The notes below the pieces were generated by a model. It saw nothing but the letters and a program-made list of their open reading frames with translations. It did no database searches and was not told the origin of the DNA. 64,000 bases of DNA, from assembly GCF_004118375.1 (NCBI RefSeq), contig NZ_SDHX01000001.1, forward strand, positions 2,235,693 through 2,299,692, written 5' to 3'. The position numbers and the translations under genes were made by a program. How positions within the stretch are numbered: the stretch's first letter is position 1; every line of letters starts with the position of its first letter. Of this stretch, positions 8,291 to 16,752 are shown piece after piece. This DNA is from Oleiharenicola lentus (GTDB taxonomy: Bacteria > Verrucomicrobiota > Verrucomicrobiia > Opitutales > Opitutaceae).

Positions 8291-9592
8291 GTGATCCTGC
8301 CGCTCTCCGACTACAGTTCAGTCAAGGACTACCTCTACAGCCTCAAGGCCGGGGGCATGAAATTCGGCATCGATCGCATGCAACGACTGGCCGCGGCGTT
8401 GGGGCATCCCGAGCGGAGTTACCCGGTGATCCACGTCGCCGGCACCAACGGCAAGGGCTCGGTCTCGGCGATGATCGAGTCCATCCTGCGCACGGCCGGC
8501 CGGAGCACCGGGCTCTACACGTCGCCCCATCTCGTGAAACTCGGCGAACGCGTGCAGGTGAACCGCCGTTTGCTGACTGAGGAGGAAATCGTGGCCTACG
8601 CGCGCGAGTTGCGACCGGTTGCGGAGCAGGCAGCGGTCTTTGCGGCCGACGAACACGCCACCTTCTTCGAATTCATGACGGCCATGGCCTTCCTGCAATT
8701 CCAGCGCAACCGGGTGGACGTGGCCGTGGTGGAAGTGGGCATGGGCGGACGGCTCGACGCGACGAATATCGTTTCGCCCGCGGTGAGCGTGATCACCTCC
8801 ATCGGCCTCGACCACTGCGCGGAACTCGGCGACACGGTGGAGAAAATCGCCCGCGAGAAAGCCGGCATCATCAAGCCCGGCCGCCCGGTAGTCATCGGGC
8901 GCATGCCGCCCGGCGCCGAGCGTGTGATCCGGGAAGTGGCGGCGGACCGGCAAGCGCCGGTGCACTCGGTGCGCGATGTTTTTGGCGAAGACCTTGCCCG
9001 CTACCCCGAGACCAACCTCGAAGGCGAATACCAACGCTGGAACGCCGCCACCGCTGCGCTCGCGGTGCGCCTGCTGCCGGCTGCGCTGCAAACCGAGGAT
9101 CAGGTGGTCGCGCGCGGATTGCGTCAGGTGGACTGGCCCGGGCGCTGGCAACGCCTGGAGGCGGGCGGGCGGCACCTCATCCTCGACGCTTCGCACAATC
9201 CCGAAGGCGCCCGGGAGCTGGCCAAAAATCTCGCCAAGCTGGAGCGGGAAACCGGACGCAAGCCGCTGATCATCGCCGGGGCCTTGGGCGAGTTTCGGGC
9301 CCGCGCTCTGCTGGACGTGGTGCTCTCGCACGCCGCGAGCCTGCACCTCGTCACGCCCAACCAGGCCCGCGCCACGCCTTACGACGAGATGCGCGCCCTG
9401 GTGCCCGAGGCGTCCCGCGCCCTCGTGCAACGCGGGGATCTCGCGAACATTTTCCCGACGCCCCGGACCTGCACGCTCGGCCAACCGGGTGACACCGTGG
9501 TAGTGACCGGTTCGATCTATCTGCTCGGTGAAGTGCTGGAGCGGCTCGATCCCGGCCGGGGTACGCGAGAGGACAAGCTCCAGGACTTCTGA
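8291..9592 (+). CDS. folC: Bifunctional folylpolyglutamate synthase / dihydrofolate synthase
   Basis: FolC adds glutamate to dihydropteroate and to folates. The 433-residue protein shows the Mur-ligase-type ATP loop HVAGTNGKGSVSAMI near residue 50, YTSPHLVKLGERVQVN, EVGMGGRLDATN with the family signature, and DASHNPEGA in the C-terminal domain. A GTG start at 8291 is used because SDYSSVKDYLYSL, typical of the N-terminus, follows directly. It neighbours accD, a pairing common in bacteria. Confidence 0.94.
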   Translation: MILPLSDYSSVKDYLYSLKAGGMKFGIDRMQRLAAALGHPERSYPVIHVAGTNGKGSVSAMIESILRTAGRSTGLYTSPHLVKLGERVQVNRRLLTEEEIVAYARELRPVAEQAAVFAADEHATFFEFMTAMAFLQFQRNRVDVAVVEVGMGGRLDATNIVSPAVSVITSIGLDHCAELGDTVEKIAREKAGIIKPGRPVVIGRMPPGAERVIREVAADRQAPVHSVRDVFGEDLARYPETNLEGEYQRWNAATAALAVRLLPAALQTEDQVVARGLRQVDWPGRWQRLEAGGRHLILDASHNPEGARELAKNLAKLERETGRKPLIIAGALGEFRARALLDVVLSHAASLHLVTPNQARATPYDEMRALVPEASRALVQRGDLANIFPTPRTCTLGQPGDTVVVTGSIYLLGEVLERLDPGRGTREDKLQDF

Positions 9593-9646
9593 ATCCATTG
9601 CGCGCTTGTTTCCCGGCGCCGGCGCTGACAGTTTCCCGCCACCCCG

Positions 9647-10651
9647 ATGAAGAAACCCGCACCGTCATTCGCCAAGGCGTTCAAGGGGAAGCGCGTGCTC
9701 ATCACCGGCGGACTCGGATTCATCGGCTCGAACCTGGCGCGCACGCTGGTGAAGCTTGGGGCGAAGGTCACGCTGCTCGACAGCCTCATCCCCGAATACG
9801 GCGGCAACCGGCGCAACGTGCGCGGGATCGAAGCCAAGACGAACATCAACCTCGCCGACGTCCGCGACCGGCACAGCTTGCCGGAGTTTCTGCGCGGACA
9901 GGAATTTCTTTTCAACCTCGCCGGGCAGACGAGCCACATGGACTCAATGACGGACCCGGAGACGGATTTGGAAATCAACTGCCGTGCCCAGCTCACGTTG
10001 CTCGAGGCCTGCCGGAAGCATAACCCGCGGCTGCGGGTGGTTTTCGCCAGCACGCGCCAGATCTACGGCCGGCCCGACTACCTGCCGGTGGACGAAAAGC
10101 ACCCGCTGCGCCCCGTGGACGTGAACGGCATCAACAAGCTCGCGGGCGAGGAGTATCACCTGCTTTACAGCCAGGTTCACGGCGTGCCCAGCACCGTGCT
10201 GCGGCTCACGAACACCATCGGCCCGCGCATGCGCGTGAAAGACGCGCGCCAGACGTTTGTCGGCGTGTGGATCAAGCAGATCCTTGAAGAGAAGCCGGTC
10301 GAGGTGTGGGGCGGGACTCAGCTGCGCGACTTCACCTACGTGGACGACGCGGTCGAGGCGTTCCTCGTCGCGGCGACCCACCCGCAGGCGGTGGGAAAGG
10401 TGTTCAATCTCGGTGGTGTCGGGCGCATCAGCCTGCGCGACCTGGCCGCGCTGCTGGTGGATGTGGCCGGGCAGGGGAGCTACACGGTGCGGGAGTTCCC
10501 CGCCGACCGGCGCAAGATCGACATCGGGGATTATTACTCGGACTGCGGCCTGATTGAGCGCGAACTGGGATGGAAACCGAAGACCAACATCCGGCAGGCG
10601 CTGGCCAAGACCGTCGCCTACTACCGCAAAGAGCTGCCGCACTACCTGTGA
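9647..10651 (+). CDS. Extended-SDR NAD-dependent epimerase/dehydratase with Asn in place of the catalytic Tyr
   Basis: A 334-residue nucleotide-sugar epimerase/dehydratase of the extended SDR type. The NAD-binding motif GGLGFIG is at residues 21-27 and the Ser-containing strand is FASTRQIYG. The usual YxxxK catalytic pair reads NGINK, that is Asn160 and Lys164, so the tyrosine is absent. The flanking DVNGINKLAGEEYHLLY and RLTNTIGPRM look like a coherent subgroup rather than decay. The stop overlaps the GTG start of a DegT aminotransferase, indicating co-translation and a joint role in making an amino-sugar or other modified nucleotide sugar. Confidence 0.85.
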   Translation: MKKPAPSFAKAFKGKRVLITGGLGFIGSNLARTLVKLGAKVTLLDSLIPEYGGNRRNVRGIEAKTNINLADVRDRHSLPEFLRGQEFLFNLAGQTSHMDSMTDPETDLEINCRAQLTLLEACRKHNPRLRVVFASTRQIYGRPDYLPVDEKHPLRPVDVNGINKLAGEEYHLLYSQVHGVPSTVLRLTNTIGPRMRVKDARQTFVGVWIKQILEEKPVEVWGGTQLRDFTYVDDAVEAFLVAATHPQAVGKVFNLGGVGRISLRDLAALLVDVAGQGSYTVREFPADRRKIDIGDYYSDCGLIERELGWKPKTNIRQALAKTVAYYRKELPHYL

Positions 10652-11760
10652 ACTCGCCCAAGATACTGCCCGCCGATCCCAAGGCTGCCTACCTTGCCGC
10701 GCAGGCCGAGACCGACGCGGCCATCCGGCGTGTACTGCTGAGCGGCCACTACATTCTGGGCCCCGAGGGTGATGGCTTCGAAAGGGAGTTTTCCCAATGG
10801 CTGGGCGTGGCCGGCACCGTCGCCCTGGCCAACGGCACTGACGCCATCGAGCTGGCCCTGCGCGCGGCGGGCATTGGACCGGGCGACAAGGTGGTCACCG
10901 TGGCGAACACTGTCACCGCCACGGTCTCCGCGATCACCGCCACGGGGGCGCGGGCGGTTTATGTCGAGATCGACCCCGCGACCATGCTCATGGATGTCGG
11001 TGCGTTGGAGGCGATGCTGACCACGCTGCGTGATCCAAAAATTAAGGCCGTCGTGCCCGTGCATCTCTACGGCCAGATGGTGGACATGCCGCATCTGACC
11101 ACGGTCGCGGCGGCGCACAACCTGACGGTGATCGAGGATTGTGCGCAGGCGCACGGGGCCGCCATCGGCGGGCGCAAGGCCGGCACCTGGGGGCGGCTGG
11201 CGGCCTTCAGCTTCTATCCGACCAAGAACCTCGGCGCGCTGGGCGACGGTGGTGCTGTCTGCGGCGGCGATGTCGCTTTGCTCGAACAGGTCCGCCTCCT
11301 CCGGCAATACGGCTGGCGCAAGCGCTACGTGAGCGAGATGCCTGGCCGCAACAGCCGGCTCGACGAGCTGCAGGCGGCGATCCTCCGCGTGCGCCTGACC
11401 AAACTGGACGCCGACAACTTGCGCCGTGCGACGATCGCGGCCCGCTACCTCGAATCGCTCAAGGGGCTGCCGTTGGTCCTGCCGGTCACCGCCGAAGGCC
11501 GCACCCATTGCTGGCACCAGTTTGTGGTTCGCACGCCGCGTCGCGAGGAACTGCGGATCCACCTCGAGAAGAGGCATATTCTCTGCGGCGTGTTGTATCC
11601 CGTGCCCGTCCACCGGCAGCCCGCCTATCATGACGCCGCCCAGAGCCTGCCGCACACGGAACAAGCCTGCGCCGAGGTGCTCTCACTGCCCTTGCATCCG
11701 GGTCTGACCGATGCCGACGTCGAGCGGGTCATGCGGGAAGTGTCCGGCTTTTTTGCGTGA
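10648..11760 (+). CDS. DegT/DnrJ/EryC1/StrS family PLP-dependent sugar aminotransferase
   Basis: A PLP enzyme of 370 residues that would transaminate a keto-sugar nucleotide. Seen: the NGTDAIELALRAAGIGPGD substrate/PLP segment, VIEDCAQAHGA with the cofactor-binding Asp, and FSFYPTKNLGALGDGG with the Schiff-base lysine. The GTG start at 10648 overlaps the preceding SDR stop (GTGA), a translational-coupling arrangement. The two enzymes probably act in sequence on a nucleotide-linked sugar. The exact sugar cannot be read from sequence. Confidence 0.92.
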   Translation: MNSPKILPADPKAAYLAAQAETDAAIRRVLLSGHYILGPEGDGFEREFSQWLGVAGTVALANGTDAIELALRAAGIGPGDKVVTVANTVTATVSAITATGARAVYVEIDPATMLMDVGALEAMLTTLRDPKIKAVVPVHLYGQMVDMPHLTTVAAAHNLTVIEDCAQAHGAAIGGRKAGTWGRLAAFSFYPTKNLGALGDGGAVCGGDVALLEQVRLLRQYGWRKRYVSEMPGRNSRLDELQAAILRVRLTKLDADNLRRATIAARYLESLKGLPLVLPVTAEGRTHCWHQFVVRTPRREELRIHLEKRHILCGVLYPVPVHRQPAYHDAAQSLPHTEQACAEVLSLPLHPGLTDADVERVMREVSGFFA

Positions 11761-11770
11761 GGTTTGATCA

Positions 11771-11857
11771 GTAGCCGACTTGGAGCGCAGCGACAAGGTG
11801 GTCGGACATGACGACCACGCTTTCATCCCGCGTTCGCGGGACTCAAACGCGGCTGCA
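11771..11857. repeat. Dispersed repeat, family B (GGAGCGCAGCGACAA type)
   Basis: Imperfect inverted element starting GTAGCCGACTTGGAGCGCAG and containing GTGGTC ... GACCACGCTTT, then a CCCGCG/CGCGGG hairpin. Related copies are at 19891, 21700 and 27432, the middle two in reverse orientation. Confidence 0.75.
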
Positions 11858-11867
11858 GCACGCAAAC

Positions 11868-12437
11868 TTAGAGGTTCCTGTTTGGCTGCGTGAAGAAATA
11901 GCGATCACCCGGCTTGTAGGGCATGTTTCCGTCGAAACGCCCCGGCGCCTCCTCGTAGATCAGCACCTGCGAGGCGCCGATCTCGGACGTGAAGTAGCCG
12001 AGCACGGTGAGCTGCTTCATCATCTTGAAGAAGTGCGCGGGCGTGCCGGTGTGGGCCTTCTGTTCGGCATCAAGCGTGTTGAGGCGGGCGGTGCGGGCGG
12101 CAGGCGTGGCGGCGGCGAAGTTTTCGGCGCGCAGCTTTTCGAGGCCGGCCCGGAAGGCGGCATGGTGTGCGTCGTCGTAGCAGTCGGTGACCATCATCGC
12201 CATAAAGGCACCGACGCCCGCGGCCTTGGCGCCCGGAGTCGCGGTGGTGGGGATGATCGTCTCGGCAATCTCGTCGAGCAGCGCAATGTCGGTGGCGCTG
12301 AAATTGTCGCCGATGGTCTTGCCCGCAACGGTCGCGCCGCGCAGCCAGGTGTCGCCGCCGATGAGCGCGCCGCCGAGCAGAAAGCTCAGGCGGGCGAGAG
12401 CTTCACGGCGGGTGAGAATGTTGGGCGGGTTCATCAC
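11868..12437 (-). CDS. Gluconate 2-dehydrogenase subunit 3 family protein (Tat-exported)
   Basis: A 189-residue small subunit that accompanies GMC-type dehydrogenases. The N-terminus has a twin-arginine signal (LTRREALARLSFLLGGALIGG), predicting export of the folded complex. The body matches the family pattern with DEIAETIIPTTATPGAKAAGVG. Its ATG overlaps the stop of the upstream GMC oxidoreductase by four bases, so the two are co-translated. The pair probably oxidises sugars or glycosides in the periplasm and passes electrons to the respiratory chain; the substrate is unknown. Confidence 0.9.
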   Translation of the reverse strand: MMNPPNILTRREALARLSFLLGGALIGGDTWLRGATVAGKTIGDNFSATDIALLDEIAETIIPTTATPGAKAAGVGAFMAMMVTDCYDDAHHAAFRAGLEKLRAENFAAATPAARTARLNTLDAEQKAHTGTPAHFFKMMKQLTVLGYFTSEIGASQVLIYEEAPGRFDGNMPYKPGDRYFFTQPNRNL

Positions 12438-14116
12438 AGGTTCCTCCTCTTGAGCTCATTGACGGCGTGGGCGGCGGCACGGGCGGTGAGGGCCATGTAG
12501 GTGAGCGAAGGGTTCACGCAGTTGCCGGAGGTCATGCCGGCGCCGTCGGTCACATAGACGTTGGGTGCGTCCCAGACTTGGCTGTGGGCATTGAGCACGG
12601 AGGTCTTGGGATCGCGGCCCATGCGGGCCGTGCCCATCTCGTGGATGCCGCGGCCGAAGTTGTAGCCGGCGCTGGTCTTGATGACTTTCTTCAGGCCGGC
12701 GGCTTCGAGCATCTCGGCGGCGTCGTCCTGCATGTCGCGGCGCATCTTCAGTTCGTTCTCCTTGATCTCGCAGTCCATCGCGAGGACGGGCAGGCCCCAC
12801 TTGTCTTTTTTCGCGCGGTCGAGAGTGATGCGGTTTTCATGGTAGGGCAGGATCTCGCCGAAGCCGGTCATGCCCATGACCCACGGGCCGGGCTGGCTGA
12901 GCGCTTCCTTGAGCGGGGCGCCGATGCCGAGTTCGGGCACCTCGCGTTCCCAGCCGAGGCGAGAGGCTGCGCCTTGGTAGCCGAAGCCGCGCAGGTAATC
13001 GCGTTTGTCGCCAAACAGATTCCGGTAGCGCGGAATGTAGAAACCGCCGGGGCGACGGCCGGCGACGATCCGGTCGAGGTAGCCCTCGACCTGGCCAAAG
13101 GCACCGACGCGGAAGTGGTGGTCCATGGCGTTGTGGCCGAGTTCGCCACTGCTGCTGCCAAGGCCCTCCGGCCAGATGTCGGTGGCCGAGTTCATCAGCA
13201 CCCAGGTCGAGTTGAATGCGGAGGCGCAGAGGAAGACGATCTTCGCCTGGTAGTCGTAAGTCTGGTGCGTCTCGGCGTCGATGACCTCGACGCCGGTGGC
13301 GCGCTTCGCGTCCTTGTCGTAAAGCACGCGCGTGACGATCGAGCCGGGGCGCAGGGTGAGATTGCCCGTGGCCACGGCGACCGGGAGCGTGGACGACTGC
13401 GTACTGAAGTAGGCGCCGAAGGGGCAGCCGAGCCAGCATTTGTCGCGAAACTGGCAGTTGACGCGCCCCGCGTGTGGCTGGCTGAGGTTGGCGAGCCGGC
13501 CCATGATCAGGCGGCGGTGGCCGCCGAACTGGCTGCGCAGGCGGGCCGCGACATCCTTCTCCACGCAGTTCAGCTCGAAGGGCGGCAGGAATTTGCCGTC
13601 GGGGAGCTGGGGCAGGCCCTCGATCGAGCCGCTGATTCCGGCGAAGCTTTCGACGTGGTCATACCACGGCGCGAGGTCGGCGTAGCGGATGGGCCAGTCC
13701 ACGCCGTGTCCGTCCTTGGCGTTGGCCTCGAAGTCGAAATCGCTCCACCGGTAGCTGTGACGGCCCCAGAGCAGGGAACGTCCGCCGACCTGGTAGCCAC
13801 GGAACCAGTCGAAGGGTTTCACCTCCGTGTAGGGGCAGTCCTGCTCGTCGGCCCACCACTCGGCGTTGGCCTCGTGGAGCAGGTCGCGGTTAGAAATCGG
13901 GCGTTCGGCGATCAGTTCGCGGGACTTTTTCCCGCGATGCGGCAGCTCCCACGGTGCCTTGAGCGCGCTGGGGTAGCCGGTGATGTGTTCGACGTTTGGG
14001 CCGCGCTCAAGGAGCAGGACCTTCAGGCCTTTTTCAGTGAGTTCCTTCGCCGCCCAGCCGCCGGAAATACCGGAGCCGACGACGATGGCGTCATACGAGT
14101 GCGTGGAAACGGACAT
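12434..14116 (-). CDS. GMC family oxidoreductase (FAD sugar dehydrogenase large subunit)
   Basis: A 560-residue FAD flavoprotein. The N-terminal dinucleotide motif is VVGSGISGGWAAKEL; a central CQFRDKCWLGCPFG segment is Cys-rich; the C-terminus has the GMC signature region with GRGIHEMGTARMG and GNCVNPSLTYMALT carrying the His and Asn typical of the active site. There is no own signal peptide, fitting piggy-back export with the Tat-tagged small subunit encoded downstream. The ATG at 14116 precedes MSVSTHSYDAIVV; an upstream extension lacks conserved sequence. Together with the neighbouring Gfo/Idh/MocA genes it suggests keto-sugar chemistry. Confidence 0.92.
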   Translation of the reverse strand: MSVSTHSYDAIVVGSGISGGWAAKELTEKGLKVLLLERGPNVEHITGYPSALKAPWELPHRGKKSRELIAERPISNRDLLHEANAEWWADEQDCPYTEVKPFDWFRGYQVGGRSLLWGRHSYRWSDFDFEANAKDGHGVDWPIRYADLAPWYDHVESFAGISGSIEGLPQLPDGKFLPPFELNCVEKDVAARLRSQFGGHRRLIMGRLANLSQPHAGRVNCQFRDKCWLGCPFGAYFSTQSSTLPVAVATGNLTLRPGSIVTRVLYDKDAKRATGVEVIDAETHQTYDYQAKIVFLCASAFNSTWVLMNSATDIWPEGLGSSSGELGHNAMDHHFRVGAFGQVEGYLDRIVAGRRPGGFYIPRYRNLFGDKRDYLRGFGYQGAASRLGWEREVPELGIGAPLKEALSQPGPWVMGMTGFGEILPYHENRITLDRAKKDKWGLPVLAMDCEIKENELKMRRDMQDDAAEMLEAAGLKKVIKTSAGYNFGRGIHEMGTARMGRDPKTSVLNAHSQVWDAPNVYVTDGAGMTSGNCVNPSLTYMALTARAAAHAVNELKRRNL

Positions 14117-14212
14117 GGGGTGGGGTGCGCCAATGGAGGTCAGGATTTGCCGGGATGCAACCGGACATTTTTGCGAGACTTTGCATCGCGAATGAGAGCT
14201 TAAGCTTCGCCC

Positions 14213-14240
14213 AAAAAAAGGCCCGCAATGCTGCGGGCCT
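14213..14240 (-). terminator. Rho-independent terminator after the Gfo/Idh/MocA gene
   Basis: On the minus strand a 9-bp stem (AGGCCCGCA with TGCGGGCCT, 4-nt loop) is followed by seven T residues. It lies just past the stop at 14286 and before the GMC gene, so the two are likely separate transcription units. Confidence 0.85.
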
Positions 14241-14285
14241 TTGTAAATCGGCGGCATCAAGCGCCGCATGCAGTTGCGAAACCGC

Positions 14286-15455
14286 CTACGCGATCTTCTT
14301 CGCCGCGGCCTGGGCCTTGAGGCAGAGCTCGGCGGCCTTGAAGGCGTGGGCCTGGGTCATGGCTTTTTCAGTGCGATGGATGCAGTCGAGGATCAACTCG
14401 CCGAAGAAGCGGAAACCGACCTGGCCGTCCACGTTGAGGTAGCGCTCGCCGGTCTCGTCCACGATATAGACATTGTCGCCCTTCTTGTCGCGGCCGACGT
14501 CCACGTATTTGCGCAGCTCGATGTAGCCTTTCTCGCCGAGGATGATGGTGCGGCCGTCGCCCCAGGTGCTGAGACCCTTCGGGGTGAACCAGTCCACGCG
14601 GACGTAGTTGGTCGCGCCGTTGTTGCCGAGCAGGTTGGCCTCGCCGAAATCTTCCAGCCCGGGCTTGTCGGGGTGCGCGTAGTTGGCGACGGCGGCGTGT
14701 TGGATCGTAGCGTCGGTCGCGCCGGTGTAGGTGAGGAACTGTTCGAACTGGTGCGAGCCGATGTCGCAGAGGATGCCGCCGTAGCTGTCGTGGTCGTAGA
14801 ACCAGTCGGGCCGGCCCGGGCCCTCGCGGTGCGGCCCGAGGCCGATGACCTGCAGCACGCGGCCGATGGCGCCCTGTTGCACGAGATCGGTGGCGAACAT
14901 GGCGGACTCCACATGCAGGCGCTCGCTGTAATACACCATGAACTTCTTGCCCGTCGCAGCGGCGACCTTCCGCGCCTCGTCGAGCTGCGCGAGGGTGGTG
15001 AAGGGCGGCTTGTCAGTGAAGTAATCCTTGCCGGCTTGCATGACCTTGCAGCCCATCGGGCCGCGGAACTTCGGGATCGGCGCGGTGGTGACGAGCTTTA
15101 CCTCGGGATCGGCGAGGATCTCGTCGAGCGAATGGGCGACCTTGGTGTTGGGGAATTGCTTGAGGAAATTCTCCAGCTTCTTCGGGTCGGGCTCGAAGAC
15201 CCACTTGAGCGTGCCGCCGGCCTCGGTGAGGCCGTTGCACTGGCCGTAGATGTGGCCGTGGTCGAGGTGGGCGGCGGCGAAGACGAATTCGCCGGGCTTC
15301 ACGACCGGGTTGGGTTTGCCCTTCGGGGCGTAGTTCATGCCGTCGGCTTTCTGGGTGCTCATGGCGGGAGAGGTTTGGGCGGAGGAGGAGACCGCGACGG
15401 TGGCGGCACCGGCGGCGAGGGTTTTGAGAAAATGGCGGCGGGGTTGGTCGGTCAT
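14286..15455 (-). CDS. Gfo/Idh/MocA family oxidoreductase with Tat signal
   Basis: An NAD(P)-dependent sugar oxidoreductase of 389 residues. It starts with a twin-arginine signal, QPRRHFLKTLAAGAATVAV. Seen in the body: the TDKPPFTTLAQL segment at the position of the usual EKP motif, and CDIGSHQFEQFL with the family's catalytic-region His. The N-terminal Rossmann glycines are less canonical (FAAAHLDHGHIYGQ). Many exported Verrucomicrobial paralogues of this kind are known; substrates are mostly unknown. It follows the PmoA-like and MFS genes on the same strand. Confidence 0.88.
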   Translation of the reverse strand: MTDQPRRHFLKTLAAGAATVAVSSSAQTSPAMSTQKADGMNYAPKGKPNPVVKPGEFVFAAAHLDHGHIYGQCNGLTEAGGTLKWVFEPDPKKLENFLKQFPNTKVAHSLDEILADPEVKLVTTAPIPKFRGPMGCKVMQAGKDYFTDKPPFTTLAQLDEARKVAAATGKKFMVYYSERLHVESAMFATDLVQQGAIGRVLQVIGLGPHREGPGRPDWFYDHDSYGGILCDIGSHQFEQFLTYTGATDATIQHAAVANYAHPDKPGLEDFGEANLLGNNGATNYVRVDWFTPKGLSTWGDGRTIILGEKGYIELRKYVDVGRDKKGDNVYIVDETGERYLNVDGQVGFRFFGELILDCIHRTEKAMTQAHAFKAAELCLKAQAAAKKIA

Positions 15456-15542
15456 CGGCAGGTGGGGTGAAGTGACTTCAGTCATTCTGCGAGACACGAG
15501 ACCATTGGCGAGGCGCGCCGAGGTGGACAGTACAACAGCGTG

Positions 15543-16739
15543 TCACTCTGCCGACAACGTGGCAACCGCGGGCTTGGCGTAGGCCTGCCAGCAGGCTTCG
15601 AGCAGGGCTCCGTCGGCCGGACCGTCCGTCACGACGAAGCGGTAGCGCATGACGTGAGGTTTGCCCGGCTCGATGCGAAATTCGCCGAGCTGCGATGGGG
15701 CGAAGCAGACGAAGGGTTCCGTGGGGTGCAGACGCAGCGGCTCGGGCGCACGAAAATTTTCCGGGTGGCCTAGAATGCCCACGCCGGCGAGGGCGCCGTC
15801 GCTGCGTCCGCCGATGTGGACCCAGCGGGCGCGGCTCGTGTTGCCCTTCACACGGTCGGTCTCGCCTTCGGAGGTGAGAAAGGTCGCGTTGTCCTTGCCG
15901 TTCCAACCATCGTGTCCGCGGAAGCCGAGGCCGCCGTAACGATACTCGGGCAGGATGAGCGGATCGGGCGTCGCGCAGGTCTGCGTGATAACGAGGTCGA
16001 AAACGCGCATCGGCGTCACGGTCGCGGTCACTTCGTAAACCGTGACCTCCCAGGTTTCGTTCAGCGCGGTGACCGGCGAAGGCGCGGAGAGGTCGATCTG
16101 GCGCTGCATGGCCACCCATCCGCCATGCACCGGACCGCTCCAGATGCGGACCAGTTCGGCAAACTCCACCTTGCCGGTGAGCTGGCCCATGTTCCAGAAA
16201 TCCGGGGCGCGGCCCTGGAACTGCGTCTTGGTCCAAGGCGCCCAGATGCCGTGATGGTGCAGATGGTCGGCCGGATAGCTGCCGGTGATGACCGTGCCGG
16301 CGGGAGAGTGCACCGGGTGGATGTGGCCGCTGCGCAGAAATTTCTTGTCCACCCGGTCGTTGGGCAGGGGTTCCTCCCGGGTCCAGTAGTCGAGCACGGG
16401 CTTGCCCCGCACGGTGAGCTTTACCCGGCCGTCGGCCGCCACACTCGCAACATCGGTCGAATAAAAATCCACCGGCCGCAACGTGAGCACGGGGGACTCA
16501 CCAGCCTTGATATGGGGCAGCACGAAGCGGGCGGTGCCGCCGTCGTCCACCTGCACGGAAAACGTGCCGGCGCGGCCGTTGACAATGGCGTTGCGCGAGG
16601 CCGCGGCGGGCATGGGAAACGACACCACCACGGCGGCGCGATCCACCTCGGCGGCCGGCACGGTGACGCGCCAGTTGGCGGCGGAAGCCAGCGTGGCAGT
16701 GGCGACAAGCAGGGCAAAGAGACGAACGAGAGAGGTCAT
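15543..16739 (-). CDS. PmoA-like (DUF6807) exported protein
   Basis: A 398-residue secreted protein with a Sec signal peptide (MTSLVRLFALLVATATLASA). The body shows HIHPVHSPAGTVITGSYPAD and HLHHHGIW, the His-rich signature of the family annotated as PmoA/DUF6807, and a later RYGGLGFRGHDGW. Despite the name this family is not proven to be part of methane monooxygenase. It commonly lies with Gfo/Idh/MocA genes in sugar-utilisation loci, as here, between an MFS carrier (13-base gap) and an oxidoreductase. Enzyme activity is unknown. Confidence 0.85.
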   Translation of the reverse strand: MTSLVRLFALLVATATLASAANWRVTVPAAEVDRAAVVVSFPMPAAASRNAIVNGRAGTFSVQVDDGGTARFVLPHIKAGESPVLTLRPVDFYSTDVASVAADGRVKLTVRGKPVLDYWTREEPLPNDRVDKKFLRSGHIHPVHSPAGTVITGSYPADHLHHHGIWAPWTKTQFQGRAPDFWNMGQLTGKVEFAELVRIWSGPVHGGWVAMQRQIDLSAPSPVTALNETWEVTVYEVTATVTPMRVFDLVITQTCATPDPLILPEYRYGGLGFRGHDGWNGKDNATFLTSEGETDRVKGNTSRARWVHIGGRSDGALAGVGILGHPENFRAPEPLRLHPTEPFVCFAPSQLGEFRIEPGKPHVMRYRFVVTDGPADGALLEACWQAYAKPAVATLSAE

Positions 16740-16752
16740 GGCGAAGAATGAA

